Shown here piece by piece: positions 43,045 to 56,900 of a DNA stretch of 64,000 bases. Under the pieces are notes generated by a model that made no database searches, was not told the origin of the DNA, and saw only the letters and a list, made by a program, of their open reading frames with translations. The translations under genes were made by a program, and so were the position numbers. Origin of the DNA: Arion vulgaris (Eukaryota > Mollusca > Gastropoda > Stylommatophora > Arionidae). Positions within the stretch are counted from its first letter, which is position 1. The number at the start of each line of letters is the position of its first letter. The stretch is from assembly GCA_020796225.1 (NCBI GenBank), contig CM036775.1, forward strand, positions 9,284,671 to 9,348,670, written 5' to 3'.

Positions 43045-43259
43045 ATAATTATGTAATCCTTAGGGAACAAAAGCTAAAGTTTTACTGTGTATGTTGTAAT
43101 AATGTTTTACAAAAATACATAATAAGCTGATATGCCACGTAAAGATGTACATATAAAGGATATACACATTCTGGGAGACATTGTTCCAATGTCATCATAC
43201 ATCAATAAAAATTAATTACAATAGCTACTCATCTACAATATGGTATTCATATGATGTAT

Positions 43260-43390
43260 AATCACACACAGCTGTGTTCACAATGCTATACAAATACACA
43301 CAGCTGTGTTCACAATGCTATACAAATACACACAGCTGTGTTCACAATGCTATACAAATACACACAGCTGTGTTCACAATGTTATCAAAT
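43260..43390. repeat. Tandem repeat, 32-bp unit, four copies
   Basis: CACACAGCTGTGTTCACAAT followed by GCTATACAAATA, four nearly identical units. Confidence 0.9.
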
Positions 43391-43844
43391 ATAAAAATTA
43401 TGTTGATACTTCATATAAAACCAGCTGATGCGTTTACACACCATAAGTGACAACTTACAATGACCAGCTGTCATGCCATAAGAGACCAGATTTGGAATTC
43501 TTGCAGTCTGGTTAATGTTGCAGATTCACCACTATTACTTGAACCATGTCCTTTCTCCCGTAGGGAATTTATAATATCAGACAGGACTTCCGGTTCAAAT
43601 TGGCGAATGTCAAAGTCTCATGGGTATGGTGAGCAAGTTGACTTAGGGATGGCTGCTGCAGAGGAGGATGGGGCACACATGGGAATGCTCAATGTGCCAT
43701 GATGTTGATCGCATAAGATAACTTTCAGTGCTAATGCATGCCTCAATGAAGACCTATTGTTTGATATGCTGGTTCCATGTCTGCATTAGTAAAACTATTC
43801 CTCCTTTTTAATATTCATTTCTGGATTTTTAAAAATGGTACAAT

Positions 43845-44215
43845 GGTGAAGGATTGACTTCATTGCACCGGGTTTCCCCATATGGCTCCGTCCCTATCCA
43901 TGGATGCCACAAGTGTTGAACGAATCACAAACTCCGTAGCTCCAGCAACACTCATATAGGGAGTTCATGAAAAAATTGCACACCGCTCGGTTCAGATACG
44001 AACTCATAACCGTTACAATTTCTGTGTTTTCCAATACTAAGTTATTTTCTTCTTCTTCTTGGGTTGTCGCTATGAATTCAGGTGTAGTCTGGTATGACAC
44101 TTCTGACTGATTTTTGCATGAAGGTCTGCTTTCCATATTATCAGTGTTCCCCCGCCATGCAGGTGTGTCTTCTCCGACTTTAGAGGTAACCAAGTTATCC
44201 ATCATCATCCCATAT
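43845..44215 (-). mobile_element. SINE-6 fragment followed by repeat R12
   Basis: 43845-44010 (minus) is SINE-6 body. 44060-44215 is R12 (GATTTTTGCATGAAGGTCTG; CTCCGACTTTAGAGGTAACC), also at 40000-40090, 44485-44560 and, in part, 20020-20200. Confidence 0.5.
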
Positions 44216-44659
44216 TCCTCTATATAACATCAGACTCTCTCTCTCGATCCCCGCCTAGACTGATGAACCAACTTTACTGTTGCTTTGAGGGACTCCGTCC
44301 CTCCGTCAACTTCTCACGAAGCTCTGTGTTATCGGGCCAAGTTTCTTTTCTCGGGGCTGCTAACCGCTCGCAGTATGTGCTCTGCTGCCATGTCCGTCTT
44401 CTCACAGTGACACAGGCTAGTTGTACCAATTTTAAATTTGTGAAACGTGGGCTCGAAGTTTGTTATGGCCGGTACGGAGGTGGATTATGGCAACCATACA
44501 GGCGTGTCTTCTCCGACTTTAGAGGTAACCAAGTTATCCATCATCATCCCATACTCCTCTATCTAACATCAGACAAGAGTCTGAGATAAGACAACACCGG
44601 ACAGACAGACCAGACAAAGATATCCACCAACATCAGACTGGCAAGTTAAAAGTTTTTGT

Positions 44660-44858
44660 TTTTTTCTTTCCGATCCAGAAGAACTTGAGTTTTCAGCTCT
44701 TGCTCGGTGCCATGGACATCGTAACCCTTCGGTTCGGTGCCACGAACACTGTAAATCTGGGCAATCTGTGGCTTTTTCTGCCATCCGCGGAATTGAACCC
44801 GCACACACAGAGGTATAGTCACCCGTAGTCTAACGCGCTACGAACACGCTGGGCAGTT
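44660..44858 (-). mobile_element. SINE-7
   Basis: Minus copy: TTCCGATCCAGAAGAACTTG to CCCGTAGTCTAACGCGCTAC. Confidence 0.75.
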
Positions 44859-45029
44859 AAGTAAAGCAGCCTAAGGTAAACAAACAGGTAAAAAAATACA
44901 AACTTATTTGACAACAACAAAAAAGTCAACTGTACATGTAAATCTAGACATTGCAAAGAGATTGCTACCCAACTCCCCCCACACGCAATAAAAACACAAC
45001 CAGTAGTGGACTGCCTCAAATATTCTTTC

Positions 45030-45520
45030 ATTATGTCGGCGTCTGAGGCCTAGCAGTAGTGAGCTCCATCACAACAAAAGAGTTCTTGGTTCAAACTGTG
45101 CGGCGGGCAGTTTGGAAGCAAATTTGTTCTCGTAGATTTTTGGTTATTGGTTACTAAACTGATGTCACAGCACTCATTTACTAGGGTAGCTTCCCTAGGC
45201 GCCTACCTCAGTCGCCTCTTATGACAAGCCTTGTAAGTCGCAGTGTTACTATTCTTTGCTTCCCTTAAAGACCCATAGGTGCTCAGTCTTCCCAAAAAGA
45301 TGTCAAAGGGCATGTATACTGATGGTTTCTGTGGCTCGCTGGTTAAACACATTCCTCTCTTTGCCCCTCTTGAAGACCCATAGGTGCTCAGTCTTCCCAA
45401 ATAGATGTCAAAGGGTATGTATACTGATGGTTTCTGTGGCTCGCTGGTTAAACACACTCCTCTCTTTTCTCCTCAAACATCCAGTTCTACTTGTACACTG
45501 TGTAATTCCAACTTGGATTT
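45030..45520 (+). mobile_element. SINE-4 head, R9 duplicated, SINE-2 fragment
   Basis: 45033-45140 SINE-4 head. 45175-45270 minus SINE-2 5' part. 45268-45365 and 45366-45520 are two successive R9 copies (CCATAGGTGCTCAGTCTTCC each), a local duplication of about 100 bp. Confidence 0.55.
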
Positions 45521-45939
45521 TTACGAACTGTCAAAATAGACATTTACTGTTCAAAAAGCAGTGACAAACTATTGAACAAATAAGTTATGCCTAGAAAATC
45601 AACGACCCATTTACTGTGGTTGATGGCGATGTCATGTAAAGGACATGCCATGATTTTCATTCGTGATATACTTAATGCAGACTTGGTTCTTGTCAGTCCA
45701 ACAGAAACAACACTACAAGACAAACTATGGGAACCGGTGAAGACCTCAAGCGCACCGCACTGTTTATGACACATACCGGAGTAGTCGCATAGCAAAAGTT
45801 GATCGCAGAAGAAGGTTCTTGACAGTAAGAGGAGGGGAGATGATGGATTTGATCACTTTCAACTGGCTAATCAGATCTGATATCATGTATAACACCAGAT
45901 GTGGTACTTTGAAGTTGGGGTGTTTCTGTTTGTTGATTG

Positions 45940-46265
45940 AATGGACCATCATCATTGCACTTCGGTAAGTAAACATGTGTGTTCTGATCTCTTTCTTACA
46001 CAAGAAGATATCAGCGGCAGTGCACGGAAAGGATCCCGATGTAATTTAGAAGATGGTAACAAATATTTTTGTAGGATTTTAATTTTTAAATGAATGTTGC
46101 CTAGGCAGTGACTTTCCAGCCTGCTCTTCTCGATTTTGAACTACCAAGGGTTCTTTTATGTGCTCAACGTGAACACAGGACCTATTATAATCGCCAATCT
46201 CCAATAGGACCTCGATCTCAGCTATACTGAGATAAGGGATCTCTGGAAAAATATCACGATGGCCT
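45940..46265 (-). repeat. Repeat R10
   Basis: CATCATCATTGCACTTCGGT ... TTGCCTAGGCAGTGACTTTC ... ATAATCGCCAATCTCCAAT. Confidence 0.55.
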
Positions 46266-46534
46266 GTAAAATCTTAGTTACCTATCTGTACAAATTTATG
46301 TCCTGTGGGATAATTTGCATGAACTTGGGGATAAAATTAAGATGTGCCTGTTCTACACCATACAGGCATAACAGGGACACAAACCACACAGAGTGGTTAA
46401 CTTGGTTGATAAGAAATAACATCACTTTTAACCACAGCAGTGGTTTTCAACATTTTTTGAACATGCATCCATTTTTATACAAATTTTGTTCAAAATGCCG
46501 ACGACTCAACTTGAGTCAAAGTTGAAATATTTCT

Positions 46535-46540
46535 TTTATT
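46535..46540 (-). terminator. Poly(A) signal of the VWC membrane protein gene
   Basis: AATAAA on the minus strand, 107 bp past the TGA at 46647-46649. Its position supports 46647, not the TAG at 47260, as the real end of the coding sequence. Confidence 0.55.
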
Positions 46541-46646
46541 ATTGTAGTGTCCGGGCAGAGTTCAGCGATGACTAGAATGGGGGCACGTTATGCCAGGTTG
46601 AGAACTGCTGAGCAATACTGCTAGCGTTTATACCCATCTTGAATAT

Positions 46647-49600
46647 TCACACATAGCTTGTGGCTTCTACACAACCTTCTAAAAACACTGGTTTCTCCAC
46701 TCTCCGCTCTGATTGGCAAGCAGATCTATCACCTCTGACCTGACCTACTTGTATGTGACCTTCCCCTTCACCCTGTCTAGACCTTGCTGTGATGCTGGAA
46801 CTCAAGCCACCTCGATCTTGTACACCAAGAAATGAAGTTCCGCCAACACCTGTGGGTAAAGACTGCCTTTTCTTATTGTTGTTACCAGCAAGAGTTGGAC
46901 GACTGGTAAAAGAAAGTTCATTACTGAGCCCAGACCTACTGCCAGGGTGATAATTATACGAAGCACTGCCCATCTTAGAGTTACTACAAGGCTCACAGGT
47001 GCCCTCTGCTCTTGACAGTTTTCTTGCTGGGCCCAGATTCGACTGTAAATGACTATCCTGCCCTACTGACACTCTCCTACTTCCAAATTCACTCTCATGA
47101 ATATGCAAATCAGCTATACCACTTTGGTCATCAAAGTTCAAATCATGTCCAAAGCCCGACCTAGCACCTTTACCAACTAAACCAAAATCGCAAGTCGTTA
47201 GCGACGGCCGAGGTATATTAGCCTCAACTCGTTTATCATTTAAATGAGTATCTGGAGCGCTAAAGATTTGGTCGAGATTTGTAGCGATTCGGACTAGGCG
47301 TGTGTCCGGCTCGATCTCCTGTAGATGATTGTCTTCTATGACTAGTTTTCTTCCTTGGATCCACCTTTCCTGTAACAGGTCCATCTGATCCGCCCACAAC
47401 ATGAGAAGGGGAGGAGTTATCAGTTTGAGATTTCAAGTAATTAGGTGGTTGATTCAAGTCATTTATAACAGCGGGAACGTTGAAACTATGATCACAACCT
47501 CCAGAAGCACATTGCTGGTTCCAAGACCCAAATGTTTGATGCTGGTAAGACACAGCGGTACCTTCACCACCAATACTCCGGTACACATCTGCATTTCCAT
47601 AAACTGCCGCGGAATCACCAGCAGATCTGGTCATTATTTTGTTACAATTAAGAGAGTCAGACAATCTAGCATGTTGCCTGGTCATATTTGGATGTGCTCT
47701 GTGTTTCTTATCTGTCGGTCTCAGCGGTCGGACGATAACTTCTTTGTCTTTCAAGGCACACTCTGATTTCTGGGGACCGCCCAAATCTTTGTTAGATTCT
47801 CCAACTTTGAGAAACTGGTGTTTCGGACTAGGTGATGAATGTCTGACTGTGTTACAAAACTGCTGACTTTGCACATTTCTGTCTTTTGTTCGTTTCTTTT
47901 TTATCTTTTTCAATCCATCATAAGGCTTCCCAGACTTGGATAAAATGCTTGGGTCATCACACGAAGGTAGACTGTGTTGAAATATCTTGTTAGACTGATC
48001 AGATGTAAATGGAGGCAACGGTGGGATGTTCACAGACTGAGTCATTTGGTCTCTCTGACACAGAAAAGGTACATCCTTAACGGCAGTACTTTTATTAATT
48101 TCAGTTAAGGAATTGAAATTGTATAGACTATTATTCCAATGATCTTCATTTTGGTGGTGTCCACTAGCAGGGTCGGTCAATCTGTCACCACTTGATGATA
48201 GGAGAGACGACCTGCTGCAGGCGGTTAGGGGATGCGAAGCAGTAACCAGTTCGGAAGACACTGTGTTGCTACCTTCCGAAGGTAAACTTATTTCTTTGTG
48301 AGAGTAAAGTTGGCGTAAGTCAGTGTTTGGTTGATGCATGCTCTCCCATACATCACTATAACCTATAAGGTTACTAGAAAGAATTTCCGAAGGGCAAACA
48401 GCGGGAATATCAATTAGTGGAGGAAGTGATGTGACTCCAGGCACACTTTGTGATTCTTGGCAACAGAAATGTCCTGACCCAGATAAACTATGATGTTCTG
48501 AGCAGCAGGAGTCTGAAGAAATGACCCTTGTGTCACTCTCAAATAAGTCACCAGTTTTAAGTTTTTTTTCTCCCGTCTCCGAGCAGACAGAGAACATGGA
48601 AGTTTGCGATGCACCCGACTGAGATCGTCTCAAGACCCCAACACTTGCCGTAGATGCAGGAGGTGGGCTAGGGGAAGATGATGTGGATGTACAGATCAGA
48701 GTTGATATAAGAGGAGCGAGGATGTTGCTAGATGGAGATGTAGTGATACTAGAATCTACCAAGGCTGCCATTAAAGGTGGAAGTGGGCAAGAAAATGGAG
48801 AGATGGTTCGGCAAGACATCTGAAACCCCTGCGCCAGAGCAAGCACATAGCCAGGTTTTGTTCCAATTTCTGGACTTTTCTAGTTTCCTGGTCGCTGCTA
48901 CAGTCTCCTGTTTGTTTCTTGTTGTATGTGATGCTAGCTCTTGATCATTTCTTATTTCTTCTACTATTGTCTCATTGCTGTTTTCAGACCTCTGTAACAC
49001 GCTGGAGCTGACTTGGGGGAACGTTGGTAAATAATTTGAGCACGTTTGTACAGATGAAGAGCTTAGCAGCTGAGGAGATTCCCTGGCTGAGGGAAGAACT
49101 ACTGGACAGTTAGATTTGATCAAAGAATGCTGTGTTGCACCTGCTCTACCTGTTGTTTGATCTCTGTTGTCCATTGTTGACCCAATCCCTCTACGTGATG
49201 ACCGATCTCTGTTGTCCACTGTTGACCCAACCCCTCTGCTTGTTGTGCGATCTCTGCTGTCCACTGCCGACGTGCGATCTTTGCTATCCATTGCTGACGT
49301 GTGATCTCTGCTGTCCATTGTTGACCCAACCCCTCTACTTGTGCGATCTCTGCTGTCCATTGCTGACGTGCGATCTCTGCTGTCAATTGCTGACGTGTGA
49401 TCTCTGTTGTCAATTGCTGGGGCAACCCCTCTACTTGATGTGAGATCTCTGCTGTCCATTGCCGATGTGTGAGATCGTATAAAGGAAGCCAGAGATTGTT
49501 GTTGATGTGCAGTGTTGTGCTGATCAGTGGAGGAAGAAAGCAGGGAAACTGATGTTATAGATGTGAGAGCACAAGGTGCTGGTCTCAGATTGGATAAGTT

Positions 49601-50934
49601 CGGTGCATGAGCACTGCCCATAAATGTGTGTCCAGACATTCGCTGTATGCTCAGATCTGCAATTTCATTTCTAGAACATTGGGAAGGTACGTTATTATTT
49701 GAAACGCCGTTGGTGAAGGTAGATTTTGGTGCTGAGATGCAAGTTCTGTCCACAAGATCATGAGTAGATAAAACATGATTGTCCGATAGTTGAAGTGGCG
49801 GTAAATGTCTGCAAAGGTCTTCATGAAACTGTTGTCTGTGAACAGGACTGATTAGAAAGTTTTCAGCTATTGAACATGAGCCTTCTGGAGGACTAGCACT
49901 ATTTCCGCTGCTGGAGGCACCTGGGGTTGTGTTGGTTGTAGTGCTACCAGCTGTGGTACAGGTGGTGGTGTTTTGATCGTAGTGCTCAGAACTGTTGGAG
50001 CTACTTGTGCTAGGGCTGATAGCACCGAGAGTATAAGTAGCTTGACCTGCGTCATAGCTAAGATATAAAGTATCTGGAAAGCCGTTACTGTAGGGTCTTG
50101 ATGTGCTTTTCCTTCGAGCTTGTGGATGGTAGCTATCAACTCGAGATTGTGGACTTTGTTCATTTCTAGGAACAGTTGCATAGTGTGGTGGTGCATTGTA
50201 ATCTGATAAAGATCTACTATGATGCCGCAAATTTTTAATTTTCCAGCTATCTCTTCTGAAAATGTTTGAAAATCTCTGAAAAGCTGTTGTTGTTGGCATA
50301 GTCTGTATTCTAGATATGCTTGGTGCGCATGAAGCACTGAAGTTGCTTCTGGGCGGAGATCTCTGTTGAATTGTCTCTGTTGGAGCTACATGTCTCTCAT
50401 GTCCAGAATGAGCTCCTAACCAGTTATTCCAGCCAGAGTTATTGTAACAGACGATGTCAGAACCTGGTGAGATGACCACACCAAGACCCTCCACCACATC
50501 TGTACTGGCGTAAGCTGGTAGAGTGTTTTGAAGTCGTAAATTGTCACTACCTGACCTCTGTTGTTCGAGCTCGCATGATCTATGGTGATGATCAGAATGA
50601 CATGCAGCATCATTTTCTGCTTGTGTGTGACCTCTAGAACCAGTCCGTCTTGGACCAGCAGCGGTATCCTGGACACCTCGACCAAAACCAGACGTTGAAG
50701 TAACTCCTCGAATCTGATTCCGATTTTCATCAGCGTTTGTCTCATCAATATTATGATTGATTTCATCGTATGGAGGAGGTTGCTCACCAGGCATAATCTG
50801 TGGAGGCTTAGGAGGAGAGTATGGTGGAGGAGGATCTGTGTATGGAGGGCATTCTAAGGACAGGAAGGAATTGGGAATGTATGGATCACTATCGGTGTCA
50901 TCTGTGTGTACTTGACGAGACTGGCTTTCAAATC
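46647..50934 (-). CDS. Exon 4: long cytoplasmic tail (two frame breaks)
   Basis: Starts after acceptor CTCTTTCCTCAG. The beginning reads FESQSRQVHTDDTDSDPYIP, then CPPYTDPPPPYSPPKPP and QPPPYDEINH. Frame A is open to 48749, frame B from 48879 to 47260, and frame C from about 47435 to the TGA at 46647. Each change is +1. Windows: 48749-48879 (includes an A4 run) and 47260-47435 (includes another A4 run, and a GT..AG pair 46 bp apart that would also restore frame). The tail is serine/threonine-rich and probably disordered. At about 49130-49490 a unit like TSAMDSRDRTS recurs about 13 times. Either base insertions in this assembly or allele, or real lesions, explain the breaks. Confidence 0.65.
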
Positions 50935-53900
50935 CTGAGGAAAGAGAGAAACAAACAGAAAATGGTGAAACAGACTAGTTTTTAAATAAATAAAAACAAC
51001 TTTACACTCAAGACGAAAACGGCGAGAGAGGAAACACAAAAATAAAAGCATGCAGAAACCAGATGGTTTACGGCTCTGTAGGCGCTCAACTTGCACAATG
51101 AACTCACGCTCTAAGCATCAATCACAAACAACAGACCACAAGTGGTTTAACTCTGAAGCTGGCGAAGGCCCACCACATGGTGAGGGACACCAGTCAAATG
51201 GTAAGCAGGCCTCATACAAAAATCAGATGTGCAATACCAGGCACCATGACTACCGCATGAATTGACAGCAGACGAGTGAAGAAGAACAAGTGGTTGACGT
51301 AGAGCGAATGAAGAAGCTTGTAAGTAACTTATCTCACAATGCAGACATCACTGCACATCAAATCAATTAGTCCATAAGTGCTCCGATCTCCTCCTCAGTA
51401 TGTCTCTCAGCATGTGGCAACTAGCGACACCGGTTCTTGTTAGTTTACTATTCTTCTTTGGCAACCAGTATAGTGTTCTTGTCCAGCTACACCACATTTG
51501 ACTTGGAATTCATGCAGTCTGGTTAGTGTTGTAGATTCACCACTATTGCTTGAATCAGTTACGTGACCTCTTTTCCTTAGGGAATCCAGAATATCAGCAT
51601 GGTTCAATGCTTGCAAGCATTTTACAACAGCCATACCTGCAAGCATATCGACATATTCAATTTCCATTACACCTGCATGCCCTGGCACAAAAATAAAACA
51701 CATTTTTGTCAGCCTACACCTTCTCAGCGAATTCAACCATTGTCTCTGAGTCCAGCTTGTTTCAATCTTCCTGAGCATACTCATTGAGTCACTGAGAAAA
51801 CATGCATGGATAAACCATTGTTTCTGAGTTCAGCCTGTTTCAATCTTCCTGAGCATACTTATTGAGTCACTGAGAAAACATGCATGGATAAACCATGTTT
51901 CTGAGTTCAGCTGTTTCAATCTTCCTGAGCATACTTATTGAGTCACTGAGAAAACATGCATGGATAAAGTCTTGAACCACAACAGCTGGTAACTTCGCAT
52001 TGCAAGTAGCAGTCGTCGCTGTCTCAACCTGTGAACCATAAACAGCAATAATGCCAGCACTAAGAAGGATGTCACAGTGGAAGCAATCAGACGTAGTGAC
52101 AGATTTGTTATATTTTCACCATCTTCTGTGGAAAGAAATGAAATAAAAAACAACCCTGCTCTTCAGCCTTCTTTCACAAAGTTCAACAATATACACCCGT
52201 CCTCCATTCACAATAGTATTTTCTTATAAGGACTGCTTTACCCTCTGAAGGTCACAGAGATGGGGTTTTACAGAAGAATGATGAGAATCCTACGGACTGC
52301 TAAAATGAGGAATGTAGAGGTGTTGAATTAACCCTTTCGCTGCTACATACTTTCTGAAGGCTGAGCTAAAAATAGCTGCTCTTTGTTTCTAGGTCACAAA
52401 CGTGAATGTACACCTATGGCAGTGACAGTCGCTCGAGTGGTTACCGGGCCCAAATTTGGGGTGTAAAGAATAGAACCACTGTTACCTGCCATGCATGTCG
52501 TAAGAGGCGACTAAGGAGGTTTGGCTGAAATGGATGCATGTGTCCTAAACGTGTAGAAGTCTATGCGTTTAGGGGCCTACAAACCAATGTGCAACGTATA
52601 CGCGTTCTTGGCAAAGATCAAACATATCACAAAAGTGATTAAAATTGGTCGTAAAAAACGAACGCAAAGAAGAAGAAGAGGCAGTGACAATAGTCTATGC
52701 GTTTAGGGGCCTACCAAACCAATGTGCAACGTATCGTTCTTGGCAAAGATCAAACATATCACAAAAGTGATTAAAATTGGTCGTAAAAAACGAACGCAAA
52801 GAAGAAGAAGAGGCAGTGACAGTAGAAATGTATAACGTGTTAACATGTCTTTAGTCCACAGAGGAGAGATGATAACAGAAGCGTTAATGTGTCTTTAGAA
52901 GTGAATGGGAAAAACATATATATACATCATTAGCAGCTAAAGGGTTACGTCAAGACATAGAGAACAACTTATTATCAATATGACTAAACAGAAAACAGCA
53001 ATCTTTCGTCTAAGAACAAGTCACTGCAAGCTCAACTATCACATGCACAAAATAAAGCCTGCTCAGTGTTTATGTCAGACAGAAACACAGACTCCAAAGC
53101 ACATCCTGCAGTCATGTCCATCATACATACATCAATGAAACGAAACATGGCCTCATGAACGAAGCTTACAGAGCAAGCTATGGGAACTCTTGAGGAACTC
53201 CAACTGACATTCAGCTTCATAGAGGCAACCCATCTCATGATTTAGACGAGCATACGAAACTGAATGCAAAGAAGATTATCAATATAAGAAAGAGGCACTC
53301 ATAATTTTCGAATATGTCATGAGGGAGGTTTAGAACATTGTAACAACCGGTAAAATCAAAGGGAGATGAGACATAGGAGGCAACGAAATTTTTGTAGACA
53401 ACCTGACTTCAGGACATGGAAGATCATCAACGTCTGAGATGATAGCAAATACCAGGGACAGAGGTTTGTGGCGATCCATGATCCCCTACACCAGTCAGCA
53501 CCTGATGATGATACCTTATGTAAGTGTGCAAGAAGAAAATCAATATTATTAGTGAGAAAGAAACATCAGGAGCTGGACAAATAACAGTTTGAAAGGATTA
53601 ACGAGCAAGGCAAGAGGTAGAATACTGACCGATATTAGAAAGATATTTGATACAGGCTAATACTGTTCTCAGAGAGGTGCAGTAGCATAGTTGTTAGTGA
53701 ACTTGATTCTTAGGCCCATGGTCCAGGTTGAATTCCACAGTAGGCGTGGAATATTTTTCAGACTAATGGCTCTCAGGTCGACCCAGCTTCTTTTGGGTAC
53801 TAGGAAAAGCACTGGGAAGTAAAGGTGGCCGGCGTGATGTTGAGCACACCAGCTATAGTGTGCTCAATCTCACACCATGCATCCAACATATTAGAAGATA

Positions 53901-56900
53901 ACAAATAAAATGGTTCAGTCACCTAATGAGAATGAAACCAGATCTACTACCATCTCCGTCTATAACAACCGGCAAACCGGGACACAGAGCCTGAGGAAGA
54001 CCAAGAACTTGATGAATAGATAATATGACTGATATTCTGTGACATCAAAGGCTAACAACTACAGAAGCAACACACCTGGCACAGCATAGAAAACTGAAAC
54101 TCCCCACGATGCTCTGCCATAAACGTGGATAAGACAAGACTGTCAAGATTTATTTTTAAACATTTTAACATAAGACATGCACACATACGATAAAGTTAGC
54201 TTAATATATAAGATTTCAGACATAGATCACTATTAAGTAAAAGTGCAACAACGTTAGGAATGGAGAAAGAAGAAAGACCCATAGAAATGGTTGAGAGATC
54301 ACCCACATCATGAAAAGGACGATGCATATCACCAACTAAGCAGAGAACAGGTTGTCATTTTTCGTCTACGAACAGGGCACAAAGGCTGAGGTACCATCTG
54401 TTCAAAAAAAAAAAAAGTTAATTGCATATCCTTTTACAGGACTTTGCGAATCAACCCCAGCTTTTAACGCTGTTTGTGATTTTCTAGGCATTATTACGTT
54501 CAGTAGTTTGTCATTTCTTTCTGAACGGGTGGTGCCATCGTCCTTTGTAAAAATCCACACAAAACAATTTGCAACCAAACCGTCTGCAGCATGATTCGAA
54601 CTTAGAACGTCAGGTTAATAGACCAAACCATCTGTTTAACAAGTATAAAATAGGCCCATCTGACATATGTACATGTGGCACCCGCAAGATGACAGAGACA
54701 CACATACTACATAGAATGTCTAACATACACGGAGCAGAGAGAAAACACATGGCCAATCCCCATATCAGTCCAAGACAAGCTATACGGAGATGTACATGGA
54801 CTCCGTTGATCACTAACTACTTTAAAAGTATACAAATCGATGTCTGAAAACGTTGGAAGAAGAAGATAGCTAAAACATCTGCAAGCCTTAGGGAAAAATT
54901 ATAACTCTTTAATATCATACCTTTCTCAGTGCCGCCAGTAATATCTGTTACATTTCTATCCCTGGGCGCTCTGTCATCTAGACAAATGTACTCGCAGCAA
55001 GCCTCCTTCACTTGCTGTGGGCTGGCACATTGAAGAGGAGGGGAGCAGGCTACAGAGTGGCACATGATAGGAAAACGTCTATCGCAAGTACACTGTGTGC
55101 ACATATCATTTCCATTTGGAACGTACTTTTCCCCATCAGCGACCAGCATTCCTTGCCAGTTTGGACAGCCCTTTTGGACATCATTATCTGAATAACAAAA
55201 GCATAATTACAGAACTAGCATTATTATTCAAAACAATAGGGTTGTTACAGAGTCGCCCGTGTGATGCCGGGCTCGCAAGGAGCAAAGAATAGTAACACTG
55301 TGACCTAAAGGCATGTTGTAAGAGGCGACTGAGGTAGGACCTAGGCAAACTACCCTAGTAAATAAAAAAGCGTAGCAGAAATGAGTGTGCTGGCCTACTT
55401 GTAGGTGCATAACTGGCACAAAGTATAATCGAGCTTAGGCTTGGATCACATACAAATCACAAAAAGTGGTTAACAAGTGGTCAATATGGAGAGTTCGAAG
55501 AAGAATAATGGTTTAGACGAGCATACAAAACTGAACGCAAAGAAGAAGCAGAGGAAATTGGAAATGGCTGGAGCATATCATGAGAATGAACCCGGACACA
55601 TCTGCGAGAAGAGCCATCACTTAGACATTGGAGGGAAAGGAAGACCATAAAGAACTTGGCAACTCACAATGGAAGGTAGTTATTGGTTATTCCTTATGGA
55701 CTGACATCAGAGCAATCCAGGAAGACCCATAGGTGCTCAGTATTCCCAACAGATATTGAAGGGTATGCATACTGATGGTTCCTGTGGCTTGCTAGTTAAA
55801 CACACTCCTCTCTCTGCTCCTCTGAATCTAGTTTTTTCATGTACAATGTGTAATTCCAAACTCCTTCTTCTTCTGCGATCAACTTCTGCTATGCGACGAC
55901 TTCGGGATGTGTCATAAACAGGTTGGTACGATTGAGGTCTTCACCGGTCCCCCATAGTTTGTTTTGTAGGGTTGTTTCTGATGGCCAGATTTTTATTCTC
56001 ACACTGTTCAGTCTGGGGCAGCCCCAAACTCCTTACATCGCTGGATAGATTAAACATCAATTTTAGTGTCCTCATCCAAAAGGAGGTCACCAAGAAATGG
56101 AAGAACATTCCCAGTATCTATCTTAAACTTCGTGACAATCGATGCTGATGGATTCAGGGTGTAACTGATGCTTTGAACATGACGGCTGCAGTGGCGGGAC
56201 ATCTGGCCTAAGAGAGAGAAATTCCAAAGGACTGTTAGGGTGGCAAAGTTCTGTTCAGGACAAGCTATTTGATGATGTTGGTACAAGCATGCCTGCTCTC
56301 ATTGTCGTGAACACCCTCATGCTTGGAACAGTAGATATAGATACATCACCATAATGAAAGATGAAATGCATGGAGTATCTCTGACATCACCCATACGATT
56401 ATCATATCAGACGCGATGAATATGCTTCAAAGGATTGAATCTGGAGTCTGCGCGTTTAATGGGTGGACAGCATTCGGAGATCACATCTCAAGACATGACT
56501 GTACAAACCTGGACATGCTGGGGTGCAGGGTAATGAACGTGCTGACTTTCTTACAAACAATGCCCCAACTCAAGCTGGCAGAAGTGTGGACAGAGCCAAT
56601 GTCATCAATGCTGTACACTCTCATTTATGTCATATGTGCGAGTCTCAGACACTGGAACGAGTGTGAAAATTAGGAGTTAAGTTTGGACATGCCAGTCAGT
56701 GTCGTCTTCATGGTTGAGACAGAAGGTATACTAATCAACTTCTCATGGGTACGGTGAGCAAGTGAACTTTGGGATGACTGCTACATAGAGGAGGACAGAC
56801 CCACACACGGAATGCCCAATGTGCCATGATGTATATTGCATAATGTAACAAAACATCTCAGACATGGAATATTGCGCAGAAGAGAAGAATGGAAAGTCGT

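Noticed and set aside
47310..47355. A 46-bp intron (GTGGAT...CTACAG on the minus strand) joining frames B and C of the tail exon
   Set aside because: It restores the frame arithmetically, but the length is below usual animal introns and a one-base insertion explains the break as well; kept only as an alternative.
47401..47866. Plus-strand ORFs of 121 and 75 codons
   Set aside because: Antisense to the long tail exon, with no splice sites or promoter support.
49120..49443. ORFs on both strands of the MDSRDRTS repeat (101 codons minus, 103 codons plus)
   Set aside because: Shadow frames of the tandem codon repeat in the VWC gene tail; the main frame has better composition and continuity.
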